Positions 53,992 to 61,300 of a stretch of 64,000 bases of DNA are shown one piece after another. How positions within the stretch are numbered: the stretch's first letter is position 1; each line of letters opens with the position of its first letter. Where the stretch lies: assembly GCF_900091525.1 (NCBI RefSeq), contig NZ_FMCU01000013.1, positions 124,001-188,000 of the forward strand, read 5' to 3'. This DNA comes from Micromonospora matsumotoense. Lineage in GTDB: Bacteria; Actinomycetota; Actinomycetes; Mycobacteriales; Micromonosporaceae. The notes under the pieces are model-generated. The model saw only the letters and a program-made list of their open reading frames with translations, was not told where the DNA came from and did no database searches. Made by a program: the position numbers and the translations under genes.

Positions 53992-54998
53992 TCCGCGACC
54001 AGACGGTCACGCTCCACGGCCTCGTAGAGCGCTCGGATGTTGCGCGAGCCGAATCCGCGCGATCCACGACGCTGGATGAGCTCATAGAACAGGGTGTTCC
54101 GATCGTGGGGCGACCGGGAGAACAGCTGCAACAGATATCCCCACTCGTCCCGATCCGCCAGCACGTTCGCCGCCCGCAGCGCGCCGATCTCGGACGCCAT
54201 CTCCGGGAACCGCTCGCCCAGCATGTCGTAGTACGACCGTGGCGTGCTCAGGAACGTCACGCCGCGCTCCCTGAACTGCGCGACTGCCGACAGGATGTCG
54301 TCGACCAGGAATGCCAGGTGCTGCACTCCGGGTCCACCGTTGCGCTCCAGGAAGGCGTCCAGCTGGCCCGAGTTCCGGGCCAGGTCGGGCGCGACGAGCG
54401 TGAACGTGACCCCGCCGGAGGCGCTGCGTACCACCACCGAGTCCATCGCCTGACCACCGACGTCGACGTACTCGCTCGAGAACGGGGTCAGGCCGAGGCC
54501 AGCGCCGTAGAAGTCGACGACCTTCTGCAGCGATCCGCCGGCGACGCAGATCGCCACGTGGTCGAGAAGTCGGACGTGCCGGCCCGACTCAGTCGGCGCG
54601 CCGGGCTGGCGCGTCCTGACCCGATTCGCCGGCCACCGGCCGAAGTCGGCGGGGACGAGCGTGTGCCGCACCGCGCCGAAGCCGGAGACCACCGGTTGCC
54701 CGTCGACGACCGTCACGTCGGCTCCGGCCGCGCGTGCGGCATCACTCGTCGCCGGAACATCGTCACAACTCAGGGCGATGTCGGCGACACCGTCTCCGTG
54801 TTCGTTCAGGAACTGCGTCGTTGCCGGCCCGGAGGTGACGACCAGGTCCACCTCGCCCTGGCGAAGCAACGAGGAGGTTTGGCGGTCCGTGACCGACTCC
54901 GCGACACGGGTGAAGCCCATGGCCGTCATGAAGTAGTCCTGGACGGCCGGTGAGTCACCGACGTACAGCTCCACATATGCCAGAGACTGGGCGCTCAT
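53988..54998 (-). CDS. hmaS: 4-Hydroxymandelate synthase
   Basis: This 336-residue protein is of the HPPD family with the two-fold VOC repeat. Iron ligands are visible as H147 (LDHVAIC), H227 (VQHLAFLVDD) and E306 (FYELIQRRG). HPPD and HmaS use the same substrate, 4-hydroxyphenylpyruvate, but HmaS hydroxylates the benzylic carbon. I call HmaS because the next gene encodes Hmo-HpgT, which needs hydroxymandelate. A primary-metabolism HPPD is about 360-380 residues, so the length also fits. AGGAAGG lies five bases before the ATG. It lies 37 bases after the beta-hydroxylase gene. Confidence 0.9.
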   Translation of the reverse strand: MSAQSLAYVELYVGDSPAVQDYFMTAMGFTRVAESVTDRQTSSLLRQGEVDLVVTSGPATTQFLNEHGDGVADIALSCDDVPATSDAARAAGADVTVVDGQPVVSGFGAVRHTLVPADFGRWPANRVRTRQPGAPTESGRHVRLLDHVAICVAGGSLQKVVDFYGAGLGLTPFSSEYVDVGGQAMDSVVVRSASGGVTFTLVAPDLARNSGQLDAFLERNGGPGVQHLAFLVDDILSAVAQFRERGVTFLSTPRSYYDMLGERFPEMASEIGALRAANVLADRDEWGYLLQLFSRSPHDRNTLFYELIQRRGSRGFGSRNIRALYEAVERDRLVAE

Positions 54999-55035
54999 CG
55001 CCAGCCTTCCTCTCGATGTGACTCGGGGCGGTGCC

Positions 55036-56625
55036 TCACCAGCTCCACTCCCGCTGGTTGAGGAGGTGTTCGCCGGTGATGCCGTGCTCCGAGCACCAGG
55101 CGAGGAACTCGTCGATCTGCTTGAGCTGGTAGGTGTCCTCGGTGTACGTCGTCGCCATGACGTGCCCCTGCCAGCACTCCTCGCCCATGGCGTAGATGCA
55201 GGCCTCGTCGGCGCCGAGTTTCACGGTGATCGCGGCCGCCTGCGCGGCGTTGGAGCCGGACAGCTTGCGGGAGTCGCTCATCTTCTTGCTCACCGGCTTG
55301 GTGATCAGGCCCTGGTAGAGCCAGGTGAGTGGGGCGCCGTCGCACTCCATGCCGAGGAAGGCCATGTCGACCTTCCCGACCTTCTCCCGGATGTAGCGGT
55401 AGAGAGTGGGGTCGATGCCCGAGGAGTCGGCGCCGATGAAGACGGATGCCCCGGCGAGCCGGACGGCGTACGTGGACTTGCCGCGGATGTCGAGGTCGGC
55501 GTGCTCACCGAGGAAGGGTGTCGCCATCACCGTGCCGCCAGGGAACGGGATCTCATCGAAGTCGTCCACCTCGACGACGGGCAGCCCGAGGTGCTTCATG
55601 TACAGGCCCATCGACGGGTCGACCAGATTGCCGCGGGAGGTCCGCGGCACCACGACCTTGCCGACCCGCCCCCGCAACTGCAGGAGGGTCTCCAGGACGA
55701 TGTGGTCCTGGTGGCCGTGCGTGATCAGCACCAGGTCGATGAAGTCGGGCAGGTCGTCAAGGGTGTAGCGGCCGCCCTTTGTGTTGTCCGTGCTGATGAA
55801 GGGATCGGTGACGATGGCCGCCTCCGGCGTCTGCAGCACCAGGCACGCGTGGCCGAAGTAGCGGATCCGCCCGCCGCTGGTGATGTGCCGGTCCGGGGAC
55901 AGGCTCGGCTGGTCGCTGAGCATGGTCTCCAGCAGGGCAGCCTGCTCATCGTCGAGTTCCAGGGCCTCGCGCAACGCGGCGAGCGTGGTGGGCTCGACCC
56001 GCGCCCGGACCAGCGCCTCGAGGCCCGGGTGCCGGAACGGGATCGCCAGATCCAGCACCCCGGGGCGGGGCAGGCGGGGGGTACTGAGGATGAACGGCCG
56101 CTCCACACCGTCGTCGAGCGAGATCTGGATCGACTGACGGCGCTCGTCGTAGACCGAGCTGTGGTAGAGCAGCGGTTCGAGGAACCGGACCGACGGCTGG
56201 TTGCTGGTGTCGTAGGCCAGCTCGACGAGACCGTGCAGCGCTGCCGGCAGCTTCGGGTACAGCGGGGACAGATCGAAGCCGATGGCGTTCTCCCGAACCA
56301 GATCCTCCGCCTCGGCGACAGCGGCGGCGAACTCCAGCATGTCTGCCCGGTCGCGCTTGATCGCATCGACGAGGGTGGCGACCTCGTGGGCGCGGGACTC
56401 CTCGATGTTGACGAAGTAGCCACCCCGCAGCTCCGGATTGTTGCTGGCCGCGATATGCACCTGGGGCGAGTGCAGATACGACTCCAGCAGCGGCATCTGC
56501 ACATTGGCCAGATTCATTGCCGCCTGGGCCGGCGCAACCGTGTACAGCCAGGCGTAGAACCGGTCCACCAGCGGCTCGATGATGACATTGGAGCGGAGAT
56601 ACTTCTGTTCGCTTTCAGGGTTCAT
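55036..56625 (-). CDS. CmlA-type diiron beta-hydroxylase of an NRPS-bound amino acid
   Basis: This 529-residue protein is close in length to CmlA (532) and has the same plan: an N-terminal domain (1-245) that includes RGGYFVNIEESRAHE, and a metallo-beta-lactamase fold that carries a diiron site. The metal motif is THGHQDHIV (H303, H305, D307, H308), and E374 in LGEHADL is a further ligand. CmlA-class enzymes beta-hydroxylate an amino acid while it is held on a carrier protein. Here the target could be a tyrosine or another residue of the peptide. ATG 56625 has GGAGGA six bases upstream; the longer frame to 56880 is not needed. It begins the operon cmlA-like, hmaS, hmo-hpgT. Confidence 0.9.
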   Translation of the reverse strand: MNPESEQKYLRSNVIIEPLVDRFYAWLYTVAPAQAAMNLANVQMPLLESYLHSPQVHIAASNNPELRGGYFVNIEESRAHEVATLVDAIKRDRADMLEFAAAVAEAEDLVRENAIGFDLSPLYPKLPAALHGLVELAYDTSNQPSVRFLEPLLYHSSVYDERRQSIQISLDDGVERPFILSTPRLPRPGVLDLAIPFRHPGLEALVRARVEPTTLAALREALELDDEQAALLETMLSDQPSLSPDRHITSGGRIRYFGHACLVLQTPEAAIVTDPFISTDNTKGGRYTLDDLPDFIDLVLITHGHQDHIVLETLLQLRGRVGKVVVPRTSRGNLVDPSMGLYMKHLGLPVVEVDDFDEIPFPGGTVMATPFLGEHADLDIRGKSTYAVRLAGASVFIGADSSGIDPTLYRYIREKVGKVDMAFLGMECDGAPLTWLYQGLITKPVSKKMSDSRKLSGSNAAQAAAITVKLGADEACIYAMGEECWQGHVMATTYTEDTYQLKQIDEFLAWCSEHGITGEHLLNQREWSW

Positions 56626-56803
56626 CGTTGTTCCTCCAGCTGGGAGATGGTGCAGCACGACCGGCCGGACGCGCACCAGGGGAAGTATGGGAATTGCCGG
56701 AATGGTTCCTCGTTGGCGCGAGCCCTTCTGGCCTGACCAGTCGTCCGGGAAGAGCGAGGGTGGGCGTTTCCCGGCGTCGGCAGCGATAACGCTGCAGCCC
56801 ACG
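56626..56803. other. Short gap upstream of the beta-hydroxylase gene
   Basis: 178 bases between the regulator stop and the beta-hydroxylase start. Apart from the GGAGGA ribosome-binding sequence I see no StrR-type site or terminator. The operon may be transcribed from the regulator promoter or from an unrecognised promoter here. Confidence 0.5.
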
Positions 56804-57844
56804 TCAGGCCATGCGGCGGGAGCGCTGGTCGAGGTCGTCGGCGATCTCACGCCATTCGTCGGCGCACCGACGGGCAACATCGGCTAAAATATAGGTGGCG
56901 TGCGGCGGAAGCCCGTCGCTGATGTGCTCCCATTCTCCGGGCCGCAGCGCCTTGGAGAGAATCCACCGAAGCAGATCTCGACCAGTCTCGCTGAACCGTA
57001 GCGACGGATCAACCCGTAGCCCGTGCAGCATCGCCTCGATGTCTGGTTCGTCGGCCGGGTCGCCGCCTCGGCGTGCCGGACGCACCGGCCGACGCTCGGC
57101 TCGCTCGTTGTTGCCGGGGACCGGGTCCTCACCGCGCTCGATCCGCTTGCGGACGTCGCTGGCAGTCGCCGGGGAGATGCCAGCTCGCTTGCCGATCTCA
57201 CGCAGCGAGGCCATCGGTGACTCTCGGATCACCTCGGCCGCTTTGAGGCGTCCCTCCGCGTTGTCCAACGGGCGTATCCGCCCGTCGCGGCCGACTCGGG
57301 ACCGCGCCTCGTCGAACGAGTCATCCTCCACCGCGAGTCGTCGGCGCAGGTTGCCCACGAGCCGTGCGCTGATCCCCGCGGCCACCGCGATGGCTCGGTC
57401 CGACCAAGCCGGGTGGGACCCCATGATGCGCTCGGCCGCGCTCGTCCGGTCATTGAGCGACAATGGACGGCCGTGGGCGATGTTGGCCTTCACGGCCAGC
57501 ACGAACGCTTCCCGTTCCGTGCCTTCGAAGAAGCGAACACCGATCGTCTCGTCATTGCGGAGCTTTGCAGCGGCAAGTCGATGCATGCCATCGATGACTC
57601 TCATCGTCGCCCGGTGCACAATGATGGGCGGTAGCTTCGCCTCAATACTCGCAAGCACCCGGATATGCTCCGGGTCCTCACCCTCGCTGCGCGGCGAATC
57701 CGCAGGTAGAAGGGAACTCACCGGCACCCGACACGTCGGCGCGACCCCACCTCTCAACAAATCGAGATGCTGAACTGGGGACACACTTTCAGGTATCGAG
57801 CCCACGGCTGCGACGGTGAAGAATTGCGACTGATTCAATTGCAC
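56804..57844 (-). CDS. StrR-like pathway regulator (ParB/HTH fold)
   Basis: This 346-residue protein has a ParB-type N-terminal domain (about 40-140): CRVPVSSLLPADSPRSEGED, then LPPIIVHRATMRVIDGMHR and AAKLRND. A helix-turn-helix follows at about 155-190 (AIAVAAGISARLVGNLRRR), then a second helical DNA-binding part with EIGKRAGISPATASDVRKR. This is the pattern of StrR and of Bbr/Tei15*-type activators of aminoglycoside and glycopeptide clusters, which bind inverted 9-bp half-sites 11 bases apart. Two such sites are found in this window. It begins the minus-strand set with the beta-hydroxylase, hmaS and hmo-hpgT and is divergent from the hydrolase and exporter. Confidence 0.9.
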   Translation of the reverse strand: MQLNQSQFFTVAAVGSIPESVSPVQHLDLLRGGVAPTCRVPVSSLLPADSPRSEGEDPEHIRVLASIEAKLPPIIVHRATMRVIDGMHRLAAAKLRNDETIGVRFFEGTEREAFVLAVKANIAHGRPLSLNDRTSAAERIMGSHPAWSDRAIAVAAGISARLVGNLRRRLAVEDDSFDEARSRVGRDGRIRPLDNAEGRLKAAEVIRESPMASLREIGKRAGISPATASDVRKRIERGEDPVPGNNERAERRPVRPARRGGDPADEPDIEAMLHGLRVDPSLRFSETGRDLLRWILSKALRPGEWEHISDGLPPHATYILADVARRCADEWREIADDLDQRSRRMA

Positions 57845-58275
57845 TCCCCGTTAGTGCGAAAGGTCGGCAGAATTACCTTTCCCTCTTCCCACCGGCCCGT
57901 GCATTGACAAACCTGAATAAAATAGCGTGCCGGTCTATCCTAACCACCGACCATCGAACGGGTCGAGACGTTTGGCATGGAAGTTCCACTCCGGAGAGAG
58001 ATCACCTGGTCACCGGGGGTGCGACACCGGCCGATGTATGGGACTCGCCGCTGAAGCCCTGCCAGAGCCTGGTCGTGTTCAGGTGCAGCACAGTGGCAGT
58101 TGAACACCGTCTACTCCCACGGCGGACCACGAACATTGATCGAGGGCACAGGCCGATGCCATCGTGTGCACGGCAGATGCGTCAGCAGCGAGCGACCCCG
58201 GGGGCGACTGCCTTACGGCGTCGCGACTCTCCGCACCCGGCGCGCCCTCGGCAACCACAGCAGAGGAGCCGCCTC
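57845..58275. promoter_or_regulatory. 431-bp divergent promoter region with AT-rich part
   Basis: The gap between the StrR-like gene (minus) and the alpha/beta hydrolase gene (plus) is the longest gene-free intact region in the cluster. It has an AT-richer patch (TTGACAAACCTGAATAAAAT at 57904-57923) and a StrR-type site at 58077-58105. The TTGACA does not have a good -10 at normal spacing. I see no riboswitch-like fold. Confidence 0.6.
58077..58105. promoter_or_regulatory. StrR-type operator in the divergent promoter region
   Basis: GTTCAGGTG at 58077-58085, 11 bases, then CAGTTGAAC at 58097-58105. The spacing equals that of StrR sites; the right half differs from the CAGTCGAAC consensus at one base and the left half at three. 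The outer bases extend the symmetry (GTGTTC and GAACAC). It lies 171 bases before the hydrolase start and 232 before the regulator's own start, so it could serve both directions. Confidence 0.65.
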
Positions 58276-59079
58276 GTGCCCTTCGCAACGAGTAACGGAA
58301 TCACGCTGTCGTACCAGAGCGGGGGCACCGGCGACCCGGTCCTGCTCATCATGGGATCGTCAGCCGCCGGCCACGTGTGGGCCATGCACCAGACACCGGC
58401 GCTACAACAGGCTGGTTACCGAACCGTCACCTTCGACAACCGGGGCGTGTCGCCCTCCTCGGTGCCGCCCGGTGACTACACCCTCGACGAGCTCGCGGCC
58501 GACACGCAGGGCCTGATCGAGGCGCTCGACCTCGGTCCGTGCCACATCGTCGGCACCTCGCTCGGCGCCATCGTCACCCAGGCGGTGGCGATCCGCTGGC
58601 CGCACCTGGTCCGCTCGGCGGTCCTGATCGCCACCCGCGCCCGCACCGATGTGCTGCGGGCGAGAATGTCCCTTGCCGACAAGGCGTTGCGGGAAAGCGG
58701 CCTCGTGCTTCCGGCCTCGTACCGGGCCGTGCGGACGGCGCTGGAGATGCTGTCCCCCGTGACCCTCAACGACGAAGAGACCATCGCCGGATGGATCGAC
58801 ATCATGGAACTCTCCGGCGGTCAGGACGTCGCCATCGGCCAGGAGGCCGTCATCGACAGTCTCGGCGACCTACGACCCGCCCTGGCTGGTATCACCGCCC
58901 CCTGCCGGGCCATCGCCTTCACCGACGACCTGATCTGTCCGCCGCACCTGGTGGCGGAGACGGCGGAGGCCATCCCCGGCTGTGACCTCGTCCAGATCGA
59001 CGGGTGTGGGCACCTGGGCTACCTGGAACGTCCTGACGAGGTGAATGCCGCGATCCTCGAATTCCTGCAGAAGCACTGA
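58276..59079 (+). CDS. Alpha/beta hydrolase
   Basis: This 267-residue protein has the alpha/beta hydrolase plan: oxyanion segment LLIMGSSAAG near 24-32, FDNRGVSPS, the nucleophile elbow GTSLGAIV with S95, and late FTDDLICPP and CGHLGYLE with the likely Asp and His. The longer open frame to 57904 crosses the operator, so I chose GTG 58276, seven bases after AGAGGAG. Its reaction in the cluster is unknown: a type II thioesterase-like editing role or ester cleavage of the peptide are possible. It is followed by the exporter gene at 155 bases. Confidence 0.85.
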   Translation: MPFATSNGITLSYQSGGTGDPVLLIMGSSAAGHVWAMHQTPALQQAGYRTVTFDNRGVSPSSVPPGDYTLDELAADTQGLIEALDLGPCHIVGTSLGAIVTQAVAIRWPHLVRSAVLIATRARTDVLRARMSLADKALRESGLVLPASYRAVRTALEMLSPVTLNDEETIAGWIDIMELSGGQDVAIGQEAVIDSLGDLRPALAGITAPCRAIAFTDDLICPPHLVAETAEAIPGCDLVQIDGCGHLGYLERPDEVNAAILEFLQKH

Positions 59080-59234
59080 TCCCAGCGCCGGCAGAACTCG
59101 CCGACCCAGTGCACGGTGCGGCGAGATCGGCCTGTTCAGGCTCGTGGAGCCGGCACCGGACACGTCGACGACCACGCCACCCCAGCCCTTGGGCGTCGCG
59201 CCCGGCCGGGCACCCCGACGAAAGGCGGATTGGC

Positions 59235-61115
59235 ATGGCGGAGAACGGTCCCGCCGCATCTTCGACGAAACGACCGGAGGTCCGCTGGCGTACGTTGCGG
59301 CGCATCCTGCCGTACGTGCTGAAGTACCGCTGGAGGCTCAGCCTGCTGTTGCTGCTCACGGTCGTGGAGGCGGCGATCGTCGCGGCCGGCCCGGTCATTC
59401 TCAAGGCCGTGGTCGACGACGGCATCCTGCCCGGCCGCACCTCGGTCGTACTGTGGCTCTGCGCAGCCGTGGTGGGCCTGGCCCTGGTCGACGCCGCGGT
59501 CGCGTACGCCACCGGTCTGCTCACCGGCCGGGTCGGCGAAGGGCTCGTCTACGACCTCCGCACCCAGGTCTTCACCCACGTTCAGAAGCAGTCGGTGGCG
59601 TTCTTCACCAGGGCGGAAACGGGTGCACTGATCAGCCGCCTCAACACCGACGTCATCGGTGCCCGACAGGCGGTGACCACTCTGCTGTCCAACGCGGCCA
59701 GCACCATTCTCACCCTGGTGTTCGTCATCGGCACCATGATCTACCTGTCGTGGCAACTGGCGCTGCTCTCGCTGGTGCTGATCCCGATCTTCCTGCCGCC
59801 CATCCAGCTGCTGGCCCGCCGGATGCAACGACTCACCCGCAGGACCATGCAGCTCGACGCCGAACTCAGCTCGATGATGAGTGAGCGGTTCAACGTCTCG
59901 GGAGCGATCCTCACCAAGCTCTTCGGACGGCCCGAGGAGGAGTCACGGCTGTTCGGCGATCGGGCGGCCCGACTGCGCGACGTCCGTGCCGTCACCGTGC
60001 TGCAGGCCCGGATGATGGGCATCCTGGTCTCCGTGGTGACGGCGCTGATCACCGCGGTCGTCTACGGCGTCGGTGGCTATCTCACCATCCAGGGCACCGT
60101 CCAGATCGGCACCCTGGTCGCGATGGCTGCCCTGCTGAGCAGGTTGTACGGCCCCGTCAACGAGATCTCCGAGATCCACGTCGCAGCGCTCACCACCGCC
60201 CTGAGCTTCGAGCGTCTCTTCGAGCTGCTCGACATGCAGCCGCAGGTGCGCGAACGGGAGGCCGCTCGGTCGCTGCCCGTACCACCCGACGGCTCGGCGC
60301 CGGACGTACGCTTCGAGGACGTCACCTTCCACTATCCCACGGCGGCCGACATGCCGCTCGGTTCGCTCGAATCGATCGCGATGCCGGAGCCCGGCCAGCC
60401 GGAGGATCGGTTGACCCTGCGAGGGCTGTCGTTCCACGCACCGGCCGGCAAGCTCACCGCGCTGGTGGGCCCCTCGGGCGCCGGCAAGTCGACGATCACG
60501 CACCTGGTGCAGCGGCTGTACGACCCGCGCTCCGGGACTGTGTATCTCGGCGGTCAGGACCTGCGTGAGTTGACCCTGCAGTCGGTGCGCGACGCCATCT
60601 GCACGGTGAGCCAGGAGGCGCACCTGTTCCACGACACCCTCCGGGCCAATCTCCTGTACGCGAGGCCTGAAGCGACGGAACAGGAGCTGATAGACGCGTG
60701 TGTCGCGGCCCAGATCTGGGACACCGTCAAGGTCCTGCCGCACGGTCTGGACACGGTGGTCGGCGAGCACGGCTACCGGTTCTCCGGTGGCGAGAAGCAG
60801 CGGCTGGCACTGGCCCGACTGCTGGTGAAGGCCGCCTCGGTCGTCGTGCTCGACGAGGCGACCGCGCACCTGGACTCGGAGTCGGAGCTCGCGATTCAGC
60901 ACGCCCTGCGCAACGCGCTGGCCGGTCGCACCTCACTGGTGATCGCGCATCGACTGTCGACCATCAGGGAGGCCGACCAGATCCTGGTCATCGACCAGGG
61001 CCGGGTCCGGGAGCGGGGCACCCACGAGGAGCTGCTGCTGGCCGGAGGGCTCTACTTCGAGCTGTACCGGACCCAGTTCGCCCAGCGCACCGCGGATGTC
61101 CCGGCGACGGCGTAA
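59235..61115 (+). CDS. ABC exporter, fused membrane and ATPase domains
   Basis: This 626-residue half-transporter has six membrane helices in residues 20-330 (YRWRLSLLLLLTVVEAAIVA first) and a C-terminal ATPase with Walker A GPSGAGKST, signature FSGGEKQRLALARLL, Walker B VVVLDEATAHLD and the H-loop AHRLSTI. Exporters of this kind sit in many peptide antibiotic clusters and move the product or its intermediate across the membrane. ATG 59235 is the start that keeps the charged cytosolic head MAENGPAASSTKRPE; the upstream open frame does not look coding. It works as a homodimer. Confidence 0.92.
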   Translation: MAENGPAASSTKRPEVRWRTLRRILPYVLKYRWRLSLLLLLTVVEAAIVAAGPVILKAVVDDGILPGRTSVVLWLCAAVVGLALVDAAVAYATGLLTGRVGEGLVYDLRTQVFTHVQKQSVAFFTRAETGALISRLNTDVIGARQAVTTLLSNAASTILTLVFVIGTMIYLSWQLALLSLVLIPIFLPPIQLLARRMQRLTRRTMQLDAELSSMMSERFNVSGAILTKLFGRPEEESRLFGDRAARLRDVRAVTVLQARMMGILVSVVTALITAVVYGVGGYLTIQGTVQIGTLVAMAALLSRLYGPVNEISEIHVAALTTALSFERLFELLDMQPQVREREAARSLPVPPDGSAPDVRFEDVTFHYPTAADMPLGSLESIAMPEPGQPEDRLTLRGLSFHAPAGKLTALVGPSGAGKSTITHLVQRLYDPRSGTVYLGGQDLRELTLQSVRDAICTVSQEAHLFHDTLRANLLYARPEATEQELIDACVAAQIWDTVKVLPHGLDTVVGEHGYRFSGGEKQRLALARLLVKAASVVVLDEATAHLDSESELAIQHALRNALAGRTSLVIAHRLSTIREADQILVIDQGRVRERGTHEELLLAGGLYFELYRTQFAQRTADVPATA

Positions 61116-61129
61116 CCGCTGACTCCCCC

Positions 61130-61164
61130 GATCGGTCCGGGACGGCTGCCGTCCCGGACCGATC
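61130..61164. terminator. 16-bp perfect hairpin between convergent exporter and NRPS genes
   Basis: 61130-61145 pairs perfectly with 61149-61164 around the 3-base loop CTG. It begins 15 bases after the exporter stop. There is no T tract, as often in high-GC actinomycetes. It can serve both the plus-strand exporter and the minus-strand NRPS. Confidence 0.75.
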
Positions 61165-61300
61165 TGCTGTCGGGACACCGGGCCGGGCTACCGGCCACTG
61201 GTGTGCGGTGGGGCGTCACCCGAGGCGGCAGGTCCGCCCGGACGGGTCCACGTCGACCGCGCTGGCCCGGCTCGACGGCGCGGTCACGGCGACGCTGCGA

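Noticed and set aside
53988..54998. Catabolic 4-hydroxyphenylpyruvate dioxygenase
   Set aside because: Sequence alone cannot fully exclude it, but the overlap with hmo-hpgT and the shorter length favour 4-hydroxymandelate synthase.
55036..56625. Metallo-beta-lactamase (resistance enzyme)
   Set aside because: The HxHxDH motif is shared, but length, N-terminal domain and residue positions match CmlA-type diiron hydroxylases, and the gene sits in an Hpg operon.
57904..57939. TTGACA with a possible -10 (TCTATC)
   Set aside because: The spacing is 24 bases, too long for a standard promoter, so I list only an AT-rich region.
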